A stretch of 64,000 nt of DNA from NCBI RefSeq assembly GCF_009911795.1, contig NZ_CP047898.1, positions 4,588,001 through 4,652,000 of the forward strand, read 5' to 3'. The notes under the pieces were generated by a model, which did not search any database, had not been told where the DNA came from, and saw only the letters and a list, made by a program, of their open reading frames with translations. This document shows positions 1 to 8,040 of this stretch, one piece after another. Source of the DNA: Pseudarthrobacter psychrotolerans. Lineage in GTDB: Bacteria > Actinomycetota > Actinomycetes > Actinomycetales > Micrococcaceae. Positions within the stretch are counted from its first letter, which is position 1; each line of letters starts with the position of its first letter. The translations under genes were made by a program, and so were the position numbers.

Positions 1-2
1 CC

Positions 3-434
3 GCGCTGATCGGCGTCTTCGCCGCACCCCTCGCCGGCTCGCTCGCCGACCGGCGCGGCTGGATCAAAACCCTCCGGGCCGGAACCGGGCTGAGCCTGGC
101 CTGTGCCATCGCCGCGGCCACGTTCTCCGACAACCAGATCGCCGTCCTGATCGCCGTCGCAGCCCTCGGCATCTTCTACAACGGTTTGTTCCTCACCGCC
201 ATCAACGGACTCTCCGTCCTGCTCTCACCCAAGGAAGCACCCGCGGCCCTGCCCGGCATCAACGGCGCCTCCTTCGGCATCGGCGCGAGCCTCGGCGTCG
301 TCCTCGTGGCACCCTTCGCCGCCCAGGCGACGTCCGCCGGCTACACCACCGCCCTCTGGATTTCGGTCGCCATCACCGCTGCCGCCTTCCTCGTCAGCCT
401 CTTCGTCGCCGCCCCCAAGGGCGAGACCCTTTAA
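3..434 (+). CDS. MFS transporter, C-terminal part (5' truncated by window)
   Basis: The open frame enters from the left edge and ends at 434. The visible 143 residues contain a cytoplasmic-loop-like motif (LAGSLADRRGW, resembling the MFS G-x-L-a-D-r-x-G-r-r signature) followed by about four hydrophobic helices and a short polar tail, as at the end of a 12-helix major facilitator. The nucleoside hydrolase starts 29 bp downstream on the same strand, so the pair is probably one operon and the transporter may import nucleosides or a similar substrate. The substrate is inference; the N-terminal part lies outside the window. Confidence 0.8.
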   Translation, partial: ALIGVFAAPLAGSLADRRGWIKTLRAGTGLSLACAIAAATFSDNQIAVLIAVAALGIFYNGLFLTAINGLSVLLSPKEAPAALPGINGASFGIGASLGVVLVAPFAAQATSAGYTTALWISVAITAAAFLVSLFVAAPKGETL

Positions 435-463
435 CCGCCCTCAACGAAAAGGACAACACCGCC

Positions 464-1480
464 ATGACCACGCCCATCAGCCACCCGTTCTACCTCGACT
501 GCGACACCGGGATCGACGACGCCCTCGCCTTGGCCTACCTGCTAGCCTCGCCGCAGGCGGACGTGCGGGGGATCGGGACCGTGAGCGGCAACGTCAGTGC
601 CGCCGTCGGCGCCCGCAACACCCTGGACCTGCTCCAGCTCGCCGGCCACGCGCACATTCCCGTGGCGCTCGGCGCCCACGATCCTTTGGCCGGGGAGTTC
701 GGCGGCGGGGCGCCGTGGGTGCACGGGGCCAACGGCATCGGGGAGGTGCAGCTGACGACGGCGTCTGCCGGACTTGCGTCCGAGTCCGCGGCCGAGATGC
801 TGGTCCGGCTGGCCCACGAACACCCCGGCACGCTGCGGGTGCTGGCCATCGGCCCGCTGACCAACGTCGCCGAAGCCCTCCGGCTGGAACCCTCGCTGCC
901 CGCTCTGGTGGAGGAGATCACCATCATGGGCGGCGCCGCCCTGGCCCCGGGCAACATCTCGCCGGTGGCCGAGGCCAACATCCACAACGACCCCGAGGCG
1001 GCCGCCGAGGTCCTGGCCGCCGGCTGGGACGTTACCCTGGTCCCGCTGGACGTCACCATGGCCAACGTCCTGGAGGAATGCCACCGGCAGGAGCTCCTGG
1101 CCGCTGCCGGCCCGGTGCCGCGGGCGCTGGGGGAGATGCTGGGCTACTACTTCCGGTTCTACGAGGGCATCTTCGGCCGGCCCTGCTCCGCCATGCACGA
1201 CCCCCTGGCTGCGGCACTCGCGGTGGGCGGCGTCAAAGCCGCGGTGGCCCCGGTGGTGCATGCCGCCGTCGACACCACCGACGGTCCGGGCCGCGGGCAG
1301 ACCGTCTGCGACCTCCGCGGCTCCTACTTGGGCTACCCGGAGCAGCCCGGCGCACGGTGCCGGGTGGTGCTCTCGCTGGAAGGGGATTTCGCGCCGCACC
1401 TGGTGGAGACGCTGCTTACCTTTGCAGAAAGTTCGACGGCGGCACTCGCCGCGGGTGCGGCGGTGCCCGCACCTGCGTGA
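464..1480 (+). CDS. Nucleoside hydrolase (IUNH family)
   Basis: 338 residues, normal length for inosine/uridine-preferring nucleoside hydrolases, which split the N-glycosidic bond of ribonucleosides to give ribose and a free base. The N-terminal calcium-binding signature is clear (FYLDCDTGIDDALAL, residues about 9-23). Further in are the family blocks VLAIGPLTN and ITIMGGA, the N-x-x-x-D-P-E-A block (ANIHNDPEAAAEV), and the late H-D-P-L-A block (AMHDPLAAAL). There is no signal peptide, so the enzyme is cytosolic. It follows the MFS tail closely and likely works on imported nucleosides. Base specificity cannot be read from the sequence. Confidence 0.93.
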   Translation: MTTPISHPFYLDCDTGIDDALALAYLLASPQADVRGIGTVSGNVSAAVGARNTLDLLQLAGHAHIPVALGAHDPLAGEFGGGAPWVHGANGIGEVQLTTASAGLASESAAEMLVRLAHEHPGTLRVLAIGPLTNVAEALRLEPSLPALVEEITIMGGAALAPGNISPVAEANIHNDPEAAAEVLAAGWDVTLVPLDVTMANVLEECHRQELLAAAGPVPRALGEMLGYYFRFYEGIFGRPCSAMHDPLAAALAVGGVKAAVAPVVHAAVDTTDGPGRGQTVCDLRGSYLGYPEQPGARCRVVLSLEGDFAPHLVETLLTFAESSTAALAAGAAVPAPA

Positions 1481-1543
1481 TTAGGTAGGGCGATTTGCCG
1501 CGCCGCTCTACTCAGCCGGTCCGGGCAGGCGCAAGATAACCCC

Positions 1544-2812
1544 ATGAAAAAAACAGTTATCGCCGGTTTCGCGGCGCTCATGATGGGGCTCGGCGCCATC
1601 ACCTTCGCCGGTCCGGGCAACGCAGCGCCCGAGCCGTCGCACATCGCGGGGCAGATAATGGTCAAGTTCCGTGACGATGGGGCGGCTGCCGGGGTACTGC
1701 GCCGGCATGGCCTCAGCGACGGCCCGGGGATTGGCAGTACCGGTGCCCACCTGATCAAGGTTCCGGACGGTAAGGAACTCCAACTCGTCGAGGCACTGAG
1801 GCGGAACCCGAACGTTGAGTATGCCGAGCCGGACCTGGTGGTTACTGCCGCAACAAACGACCAGTACTTCCCGAGCCAATACGCCCTGCAAAATACGGGT
1901 CAGGCTATTTACAACACCGCCGACAAGCTGGTCATGGCTGTCGGCACGCCGGACGCTGACGTGGATGCCGTCGAAGCCTGGAACGTCACGATGGGTACCA
2001 ATGTCCGGGTTGCTGTCCTCGACTCAGGTGTGGCAAGCGACAACCCTGACATCAACCCGAAAGTCGTGGACAGGGCAAACTTCAGCAGTTCCGCCACGCG
2101 GGGCAAGGACCCGGTGGCCGAGGACTATTACGGCCACGGCACGCACGTGGCAGGTATTGTTGCCGCTGCCGCTGACAACACCATCGGCGTGGCTGGCGTA
2201 TGCCCCGGCTGCACAATCCTGGCTGGCAAAGTGCTCAGCGACAACGGGATGGGATCCAGCTCAGGCCTTGCAAATGGTATTAACTGGGCGGTCAGCAAAA
2301 ACGCCAAGGTGATCAACATGAGCCTCGCAGTGGGGGCGTCAGCCACTCTCGAAACCGCTGTAAACAACGCTTGGAACGCTGGTGTGGTGCTTGTTGCAGC
2401 CGCAGGAAACGGCGGTAACCAGGACAAGTTCTACCCCGGCGCATACCCCAATGTCATTGCCGTCGGCGCCACCGACAACAACGACGCGAAAGCATCGTTC
2501 TCAACCTACGGGGCCAGCTGGGTGGACGTGGCAGCACCCGGTGTCAACGTTTACTCGACCTTCCCGAACCACAGGTTTGCTATTGCGAGCCAGTACAACC
2601 GCTCCCAGGGGTACGACGTCGGCAGCGGAACCTCGATGGCTTCGCCGATCGTCGCTGCAGTTGCCGCGCTGGCCTGGAGTTCCCACACTGGTGCCACAAA
2701 CGCCTCAGTCCGGGCAAACGTCGAAACAACCGCCGAGAAAATTACCGGCCAGGACTCCTACTGGGCATATGGCCGTGTGAACGCCTGCAAAGCTGTCGGC
2801 GGTTGCCCATAG
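1544..2812 (+). CDS. Secreted S8 family serine protease (subtilisin-like)
   Basis: 422 residues. An N-terminal signal peptide (MKKTVIAGFAALMMGLG, likely cleavage near AGPGNAA) shows export. A propeptide-like segment follows (residues about 33-100, including IMVKFRD and NPNVEYAEPD). The catalytic triad is complete: Asp160 in VAVLDSGV, His198 in YGHGTHVAGI and Ser364 in GSGTSMASP, with oxyanion Asn289 in AAAGNGG. The order and spacing match thermitase/fervidolysin-like S8 proteases. Two cysteines (VCPGC) could form a disulphide. The gene stands alone between the nucleoside operon and a convergent GntR gene. It probably degrades extracellular protein. Confidence 0.94.
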   Translation: MKKTVIAGFAALMMGLGAITFAGPGNAAPEPSHIAGQIMVKFRDDGAAAGVLRRHGLSDGPGIGSTGAHLIKVPDGKELQLVEALRRNPNVEYAEPDLVVTAATNDQYFPSQYALQNTGQAIYNTADKLVMAVGTPDADVDAVEAWNVTMGTNVRVAVLDSGVASDNPDINPKVVDRANFSSSATRGKDPVAEDYYGHGTHVAGIVAAAADNTIGVAGVCPGCTILAGKVLSDNGMGSSSGLANGINWAVSKNAKVINMSLAVGASATLETAVNNAWNAGVVLVAAAGNGGNQDKFYPGAYPNVIAVGATDNNDAKASFSTYGASWVDVAAPGVNVYSTFPNHRFAIASQYNRSQGYDVGSGTSMASPIVAAVAALAWSSHTGATNASVRANVETTAEKITGQDSYWAYGRVNACKAVGGCP

Positions 2813-2830
2813 CCTTGGACGCGGTTTGAG

Positions 2831-3616
2831 TCAGGACTGGAGGGACTGCATCACGGACAGGTGCCCGGCGCGGGCGGCGATGAGGCACTTGGCCAGGTAG
2901 AAGGGCCGGTTCCCGTGCCTGACGTACTGCGTCAGCACGAGGACCGGATCCGCGGCCCTGAGGTCCAGCAGCCTGGCCCGGCTGGGCCCCACTTGGCTGA
3001 GGCTGATCTGGCACTCGCCGGGCCCGAGGACCTTGCCGAAGCGGGTGTTCAGGGCGGCAAGCAGGGTGCCGCCGCCGTCGTCGATCTCCAACGGCGCGGC
3101 GGCGGCGGAACTGCCGCCCAAGGCCACCGGCAGGGCCGAGATGTTTTCCTGCAGGTGGGCGATGGCCTCGCCGTCGCGGATCAGGACCGACTCCCAGAGC
3201 CAGCAATCGGCGCCGGGCTCCACGCCCGCGCCGGGGGCGACGAACTCCGAGGCGGGCTGCCGCTCGCGTTGGATGCGCTTGATCTCGAGGTGCTGGCCGG
3301 GGCCGCCGAGGACTTCCTCGAAGGGGCGGATCCGCTCGATGCCGATGCGGGGAAGGGTGTCGGCGACAAACCGGCCGACGCCACGGCGGGCCCGGATGAG
3401 CCCGTCCTCCTCGAGCAGCATCAGCGCTTCGCGGACCACGGTGCGGCTGACCTTCATGTCCGCGCCGAGCTCCGTTTCAGTGGGGAGCATCGAGCCGGGC
3501 GTCAGCAGGCTGTTGCGGATGGCCTCGGCGATCCGGGAGTACACCGCAACCCGGAGCGGCGAGCCGGGCTGGGCCTGCACCGGCTGGGACAGGAACCGGA
3601 CGGCGTCCTCGTGCAC
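2831..3616 (-). CDS. GntR family transcriptional regulator (UTRA/HutC type)
   Basis: 261 residues with a GTG start. An N-terminal winged helix-turn-helix typical of GntR is clear (residues about 18-85: VYSRIAEAIRNSLLTPGSML, TETELGADMKVSRTVVREAL, RARRGVGRFVADTL). The C-terminal portion, rich in beta strands (about 100-255; LLDLRAADPVLVLTQYVRH, PFYLAKCLIAARAGH), fits a UTRA effector domain. It lies convergent to the S8 protease gene, and its target is unknown. Control of the nearby nucleoside transport/hydrolase operon is possible but is not shown by the sequence. Confidence 0.85.
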   Translation of the reverse strand: MHEDAVRFLSQPVQAQPGSPLRVAVYSRIAEAIRNSLLTPGSMLPTETELGADMKVSRTVVREALMLLEEDGLIRARRGVGRFVADTLPRIGIERIRPFEEVLGGPGQHLEIKRIQRERQPASEFVAPGAGVEPGADCWLWESVLIRDGEAIAHLQENISALPVALGGSSAAAAPLEIDDGGGTLLAALNTRFGKVLGPGECQISLSQVGPSRARLLDLRAADPVLVLTQYVRHGNRPFYLAKCLIAARAGHLSVMQSLQS

Positions 3617-3719
3617 GTTATGCCTCGCTTCGTAGGTGTGGGGATTCCCAGCCTACCGGTGTGACGCGTTTGTTGGACAAGTGGCACCTGCTGCGTTCCC
3701 GCCGGGGTTAGGGGAGCGG

Positions 3720-4034
3720 CTACCGTTCGCCGATGCTGACGGAACCATAGGGCGTGACGTACCCCCGCCGTCGTGGTTCTATGCGACCCTGTTGGCCTGG
3801 CGAAGGGATTCTGGCGCCCTTCGTACGATTGCACCTGGCAGAGGCGGCGACGAAGTTCTGCAGGCTGGTGGATCCGCCCTTCGACCATGGGTAGAAATGG
3901 TCACCGTGCTCAGCGGGCCGGGAACAACGGCGCCGGAACCCTGACTCCATTTCACACTGGCCCCTCGAGGAGGCCGGGCATCGAGCGTGCGCAGTTGGTG
4001 GGACCGTCTCGGCGGTGTACTCGCGGTATCCACT
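3720..4034 (-). pseudogene. HNH endonuclease remnant
   Basis: The minus-strand frame ending at 3720 encodes a recognisable HNH nuclease core: GDHFYPWSKGG, then STSLQNFVAAS, then RCNRTKGARIPSP, the usual H-N-H/N spacing with the NxxKG end. Upstream residues are only loosely HNH-like, and the frame then runs through the start of the mercuric reductase gene on the other strand, so no plausible full gene remains. I read it as the C-terminal remnant of an HNH protein. An intact small gene with an unusual start cannot be fully excluded. Confidence 0.55.
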
Positions 4035-4067
4035 GCCCGTACGGCCGACGTCGGGCAGGAGGCCGCG

Positions 4068-4101
4068 CTCTTGACTTTCCCCCACGGGAAGGGTCAAGAG
4101 T
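4068..4101 (+). promoter_or_regulatory. MerR-family type operator/promoter of merA
   Basis: A perfect 8-bp inverted repeat, CTCTTGAC (4068-4075) and GTCAAGAG (4093-4100), encloses TTTCCC...GGGAAGG. A -35-like TTGACT lies at 4071-4076, and a 19-bp spacer leads to AAGAGT as a weak -10. An over-long 19-bp spacer carrying a dyad is the hallmark of MerR/CueR/ZntR-controlled promoters. It sits 60 bp before the mercuric reductase start. No MerR-family gene is present in this window. Confidence 0.65.
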
Positions 4102-4160
4102 GGGTCATTACAGTAACCGACGCAGCACCGACCCAATGCATCCCACCCTCGGAGGCCCCC

Positions 4161-5600
4161 ATGACTGAAACTGCCGAAAATGAGTACGACCTGGCTGTGA
4201 TCGGTTCCGGCGGCGCGGCATTTGCTGCCGCGATACGGGCCAGCGGGCTGGGCAAGCGCGTGGCCATGGTGGAACGCGGCACTATCGGCGGGACGTGCGT
4301 GAACACCGGCTGCGTTCCTTCCAAGGCCCTGCTTGCCGCGGCAGAGGCCCGCCACGTGGCATTGGACGCGGGGCGCTTCCCCGGCCTGGGCGCCGCGGAC
4401 ATGCCCGTGGACATGCCAGCGCTGGTGGCCGGAAAACAGGACCTGGTGGAGGGGATGCGCGCAGAGAAGTATCTGGACCTGATCGCGGACTACGGCTGGA
4501 ATCTGCACCAGGGCCATGCCTCGTTCACCGGCAGCGCGGACGATCCGTTGCTGGACATCGCCCTTCCCGACGGGCTGCCGAAACGGATCCGCGCCGCCCA
4601 CTACGTGGTGGCCACCGGATCCTCGCCGTGGTCGCCAGCGGTGGAAGGGCTGGAAGAAACGGGATACCTGAACTCAACCACGGCGATGGAACTCACCGAG
4701 GTCCCTGAGTCCCTGCTGGTGATCGGCGGAGGATTCGTGGCGCTGGAACAGGCGCAGCTGTTCGCCCGGCTCGGCTCGAAGGTGACCATGCTGGTCCGCT
4801 CACGCCTGGCGTCCACCGAGGAACCCGAAGCCGGGCAGGCCCTCGCTGAGGTTTTCGCGGATGAAGGCATCCGGGTGGTCCGGCGTGCCGTGCCGGAAAA
4901 GGTGACGCGCGACGCCGGAGGTACGGTGAGCGTCACGGCCACCGTTGCAGGGGGCGCCAGGGAGTTCAAAGGCACTCATCTGCTCGTGGCCACCGGCCGG
5001 CGCCCTGTCACGGCAGGTCTGCACCTGCCGGATGTCGGCGTCGTACTTGGAGCGAATGGCGAGATCCCGGTTGATGACACTTTGGCAACCGGTAATCCCC
5101 GCATCTGGGCCGCGGGGGACGTCACAGGCCACCCGGAATTCGTCTATGTTGCCGCTGCCCACGGGGCCCTGGCAGTCGAGAACGCTTTCACCGCCGGCGC
5201 CCGGAAAATCGACTACCGGCATCTGCCTAGGGTCGCCTTCACCAGTCCCGCCCTGGCCGCGGTGGGCATGACCGACCGGCAGGCCAACCAGGCCGGAATC
5301 GCGTGCGAGTGCAGGGTGCTGCCGCTGGAATACGTCCCGCGCGCCCTGGTCAACAGAGACACCCGCGGCTTCATCAAGATCGTCGCCGAGAAAGCGACCG
5401 GCAGGATCGTGGGAATCACGGCGGTGGCCAAGGAAGCAGGAGACCTGGCCGCTGCGGGCGTCTATATCCTGGAAGGCGGCCTGAGCGTGGACCAGGTCGC
5501 CCACCTGTGGGCGCCGTACCTGACCATGGCAGAAGGCCTGAAAATTGCCGCGCAGACCTACGCTACGGACATCTCGCGGCTCTCCTGCTGCGCCTCGTAA
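4161..5600 (+). CDS. merA: Mercury(II) reductase
   Basis: 479 residues from the ATG at 4161, chosen because a CGGAGG ribosome site precedes it and the Rossmann motif follows at once (LAVIGSGGAAFAA). It is a flavoprotein disulphide reductase: redox pair GTCVNTGCVPSK (Cys46/Cys51), second dinucleotide site VIGGGFVALEQAQ, FAD motif ATGNPRIWAAGDV. The C-terminus ends in LSCCAS, and the vicinal Cys476-Cys477 pair is the Hg(II)-delivery signature separating MerA from other family members. The N-terminal heavy-metal-associated domain of many MerA proteins is absent, as in several actinobacterial forms. The enzyme should reduce Hg2+ to Hg0 in the cytosol with NADPH. A MerR-type operator lies just upstream. 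Confidence 0.92.
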   Translation: MTETAENEYDLAVIGSGGAAFAAAIRASGLGKRVAMVERGTIGGTCVNTGCVPSKALLAAAEARHVALDAGRFPGLGAADMPVDMPALVAGKQDLVEGMRAEKYLDLIADYGWNLHQGHASFTGSADDPLLDIALPDGLPKRIRAAHYVVATGSSPWSPAVEGLEETGYLNSTTAMELTEVPESLLVIGGGFVALEQAQLFARLGSKVTMLVRSRLASTEEPEAGQALAEVFADEGIRVVRRAVPEKVTRDAGGTVSVTATVAGGAREFKGTHLLVATGRRPVTAGLHLPDVGVVLGANGEIPVDDTLATGNPRIWAAGDVTGHPEFVYVAAAHGALAVENAFTAGARKIDYRHLPRVAFTSPALAAVGMTDRQANQAGIACECRVLPLEYVPRALVNRDTRGFIKIVAEKATGRIVGITAVAKEAGDLAAAGVYILEGGLSVDQVAHLWAPYLTMAEGLKIAAQTYATDISRLSCCAS

Positions 5601-5631
5601 ACCACAAGACCATGAAGATGAAGGAGAACTC

Positions 5632-6315
5632 ATGAACAGCGCACCGTCAGTCATCGTTTTCGACGTAAATGAAACGCTCTCAGACATGTCACCGATGGGG
5701 GACCGCTTTGCCGAAGTCGGAGCCCCTGCCCCATTGGCGAAACTTTGGTTCGCCACGCTGCTTCGCGACGGGTTCGCCCTCACTGCCGCCGGCGGCAACG
5801 GCGCCTTCGCCGAGATCGGTGCAAAGGCTCTGCGCGGGCTGCTCGCCAATGCGGGCATCGAGACGGACCTGGACACGGCGGTGGAACATGTCATGGCAGG
5901 AATGGCCGGACTCGGCCTGCACCCAGACGTTCCGGAAGGCGTCCGGGCACTGCGGACAGCGGGATACCGGCTGGTGACCCTGACCAACGGCTCCGCCCAG
6001 GTCGCGGAAAAACTCTTCGGCCCGGCAGGGATACGGGACCAGTTCGAACGGCTGCTTTCCGTGGAGGATGCCCCGGGATGGAAGCCTGCCCGGGCCGCCT
6101 ACGACTACGCCGCCGGGGTCTGCGCGGTGGCTCCCGAGCAGATGCTGCTCGTGGCCGTGCACCCCTGGGACATCCACGGCGCAGCCCAGGCCGGCCTCGG
6201 CACTGCATGGATCAACCGGACCGGCGGAAGCTACCCTGGCTATTTCACCGCACCCGATTACACCGTCGCTTCCCTGGAAGAACTCCCCGGAGAACTGAGC
6301 GCATCCGGAGCCTGA
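5632..6315 (+). CDS. Haloacid dehalogenase, type II (HAD superfamily)
   Basis: 227 residues, with the start at 5632 after an AAGGAG site. HAD motifs are present: motif I FDVNETL with nucleophile Asp11, motif II LVTLTNGS, a Lys in PGWKPARAAY, and motif IV VAVHPWDIHGA. The DVNETL form is common in actinobacterial haloacid-dehalogenase type II proteins, which hydrolyse 2-haloacids through an aspartyl ester. It starts 31 bp after merA and is probably co-transcribed, although no functional link between mercury reduction and dehalogenation is evident. Other HAD phosphatase activities cannot be excluded. Confidence 0.85.
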   Translation: MNSAPSVIVFDVNETLSDMSPMGDRFAEVGAPAPLAKLWFATLLRDGFALTAAGGNGAFAEIGAKALRGLLANAGIETDLDTAVEHVMAGMAGLGLHPDVPEGVRALRTAGYRLVTLTNGSAQVAEKLFGPAGIRDQFERLLSVEDAPGWKPARAAYDYAAGVCAVAPEQMLLVAVHPWDIHGAAQAGLGTAWINRTGGSYPGYFTAPDYTVASLEELPGELSASGA

Positions 6316-6440
6316 GGGGGGATCTATTGCTCAGACAGGCCCGCCTTACCCCCGAAAGGGTGTGTGCGGACGGGCAGCCGCCGCAGCCGTTCGGCAGGCT
6401 CAACCGTGGGGGTTCGAGGTCATGATGCCGGAAACGCCAA

Positions 6441-6476
6441 GGGCCCCGGCAGCAGCGGAAAGCTGCGGCCGGGGCC
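6441..6476. terminator. Bidirectional hairpin terminator
   Basis: A GC-rich stem, GGCCCCGGC-a-GCAGC paired with GCTGC-g-GCCGGGGCC around a ggaaa loop, lies between the convergent dehalogenase and DUF4383 genes. There is little T tract on either side, so its strength as an intrinsic terminator is uncertain. Confidence 0.65.
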
Positions 6477-6511
6477 ATTGTCATACGTGCGGGTTATCGC
6501 CGTGGGATGGG

Positions 6512-6964
6512 TTAGGCGTGTGCCTTGGTGTGGCCTTTGGTGAGGATGAGGGCCAGGGCGATCATGCCGACGCCGAGGAGGAGGTGCAGGCCGTTGTCGA
6601 AGCCGTTCAGGGGTACGAAGTTGCCGGCTGTTTCCTGGGGGACGATCAGTCCGTAGACGAACAGGACCAGGTAGATGATGCCGCCGTAGAGGAGGAAGGA
6701 TTTGGCGCCGGTGGCGGTCTTGGCCAGGGCGATTCCTGCTGCGCCGAAGAGCAGGTGGACGATGTTGTGGAGTACCGAGACCTGGAAGAGGCCCAGCAGC
6801 ATGGCTTCGGATTCGTGGCCGGCGAAGTGCAGCTGATCGAAGTTGCCGGTGATGCCCGGGACGAAGCCTAGGATGCCGACCAGCAGGAACACGGCGCCGA
6901 CAAGCATCGATGCCTTCTGGACGTTGGTGCGGGCTGTTGTGCCGGTGTGGGTGTGGGTAGCCAT
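6512..6964 (-). CDS. DUF4383 membrane protein
   Basis: 150 residues with four predicted transmembrane helices (about residues 18-38 ASMLVGAVFLLVGILGFVPG, 60-82, 88-108 and 122-142) and a short His/Thr-rich N-terminus. Conserved family features are visible: HNIVHLLFGAAG after the first loop and GLHLLLGVGMIALAL near the end. DUF4383 proteins are common in actinobacteria and have no established function. The gene stands alone, converging on the dehalogenase gene. Confidence 0.85.
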   Translation of the reverse strand: MATHTHTGTTARTNVQKASMLVGAVFLLVGILGFVPGITGNFDQLHFAGHESEAMLLGLFQVSVLHNIVHLLFGAAGIALAKTATGAKSFLLYGGIIYLVLFVYGLIVPQETAGNFVPLNGFDNGLHLLLGVGMIALALILTKGHTKAHA

Positions 6965-7133
6965 GGTGATCTCCTGAATGCGATATGGGTTCTTGAATCA
7001 GCGGGTTTCTATTTCCTGCCGATCCAACGGGTTATGTCAGCTATTCGGCCGATATCGCATTTCGGATGGGTTTAGTGGAAGAAGTAATTCGAAAATTCAG
7101 TCCCGCTTCAAGCGACGGGGGGTGGTTTCACCC

Positions 7134-7910
7134 TCATCCAGCTGCCTCCTGTGCGCTTTCGGCCCGCTCCCAGTGCCCGCGAAGCATGCCGGCCAGCCGT
7201 TCGGGCTCGATCCGGTGCGGGGGATCGAAATGGTGGCGTCCTTCGAACACCTCGAGGCGGAAGTCAGGGAAGACCGCAGCGAGCCTGTCGGCAATCTCGC
7301 CGTACTCGTCAGGGTTGCTGAGGCCGCCGAGGACGTAGAGCACCGGCTCGCCGAAGGCGGCGAGCCGCCCGCGGTCCAGGTCATAGCTCTTGAAGTTCCG
7401 CAGGAACGCCCGGATGCCCGCGGGCCGCTTGGCCATCCACGGCGGCGGGGAGCCGGGCGCCGGCGGCGGAAGGACGACGTCGGGCTTGACTCCCAGCCGG
7501 GCGAACGCAGCCATGAACTGCTCGGGCGGAAGGGAATCCAGCGGGTCATAGGCCTTCCACAGCTCCGCATGTGCCGGGCTCCAGTCCCAGTTCCCGGCCC
7601 AGGCAGGCTCTAGGAGCGTCAGGCTCAGCAGGCGCCCGGGGTGCTTGGTGGTGAATGCCAGTGCCGCAGCGCCGCCGCCCGAGTAGCCGACCAGGTGGAA
7701 CGTCTCCCAGCCGCGGGCGCCCGCTTCACGGAGGACGCCGTCGATCTCGTTGTCCAGGCTCCAGCCGGGCGGGGGCTCGTCGCCGGCGTAGAGTTCCAGG
7801 TCCTTGGCGATGGCTTGGACATCCGGTCCCAACGCCTCAATGAGCGCCCCATAGGCGGGCTGGGCGGGGAGCACGCTCCCGGGGAGAAGGATGACCCGAA
7901 TTGGACCCAT
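7134..7910 (-). CDS. Alpha/beta hydrolase (paralogue of 47526-48320)
   Basis: 258 residues. Nucleophile elbow HLVGYSGGGAAALAF (Ser in G-Y-S-G-G), a candidate acid residue in the GGLSNPDEYGEIA region, and a late His pair in FEGRHHFDPPHRIEPERLA. There is no signal peptide. The substrate is unknown. A second copy about 40 kb away (47526-48320, same strand) shares nearly the whole sequence, including MAKRPAGIRAFLR and HHFDPPHRIEPERLA, so they are recent paralogues. No operon partner is evident. Confidence 0.85.
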   Translation of the reverse strand: MGPIRVILLPGSVLPAQPAYGALIEALGPDVQAIAKDLELYAGDEPPPGWSLDNEIDGVLREAGARGWETFHLVGYSGGGAAALAFTTKHPGRLLSLTLLEPAWAGNWDWSPAHAELWKAYDPLDSLPPEQFMAAFARLGVKPDVVLPPPAPGSPPPWMAKRPAGIRAFLRNFKSYDLDRGRLAAFGEPVLYVLGGLSNPDEYGEIADRLAAVFPDFRLEVFEGRHHFDPPHRIEPERLAGMLRGHWERAESAQEAAG

Positions 7911-8040
7911 GGCAGGATGCTACGCCCGGGCGGCCAAACGGGCTACCACCTACACCAACGTCCGTGCCCCCATCCCCCAAGAGGGTGCATGCATGGCCCA
8001 AATCAGGACCGGGGGAATGCACCGGCAGGGAGGCAGGCGC

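Noticed and set aside
3720..4601. Whole 293-residue minus-strand frame as one HNH gene
   Set aside because: Only the last about 100 residues look like HNH; the rest is antisense to merA.
4800..5987. 395-residue minus-strand frame over merA and the dehalogenase
   Set aside because: Antisense shadow of two well-supported genes.
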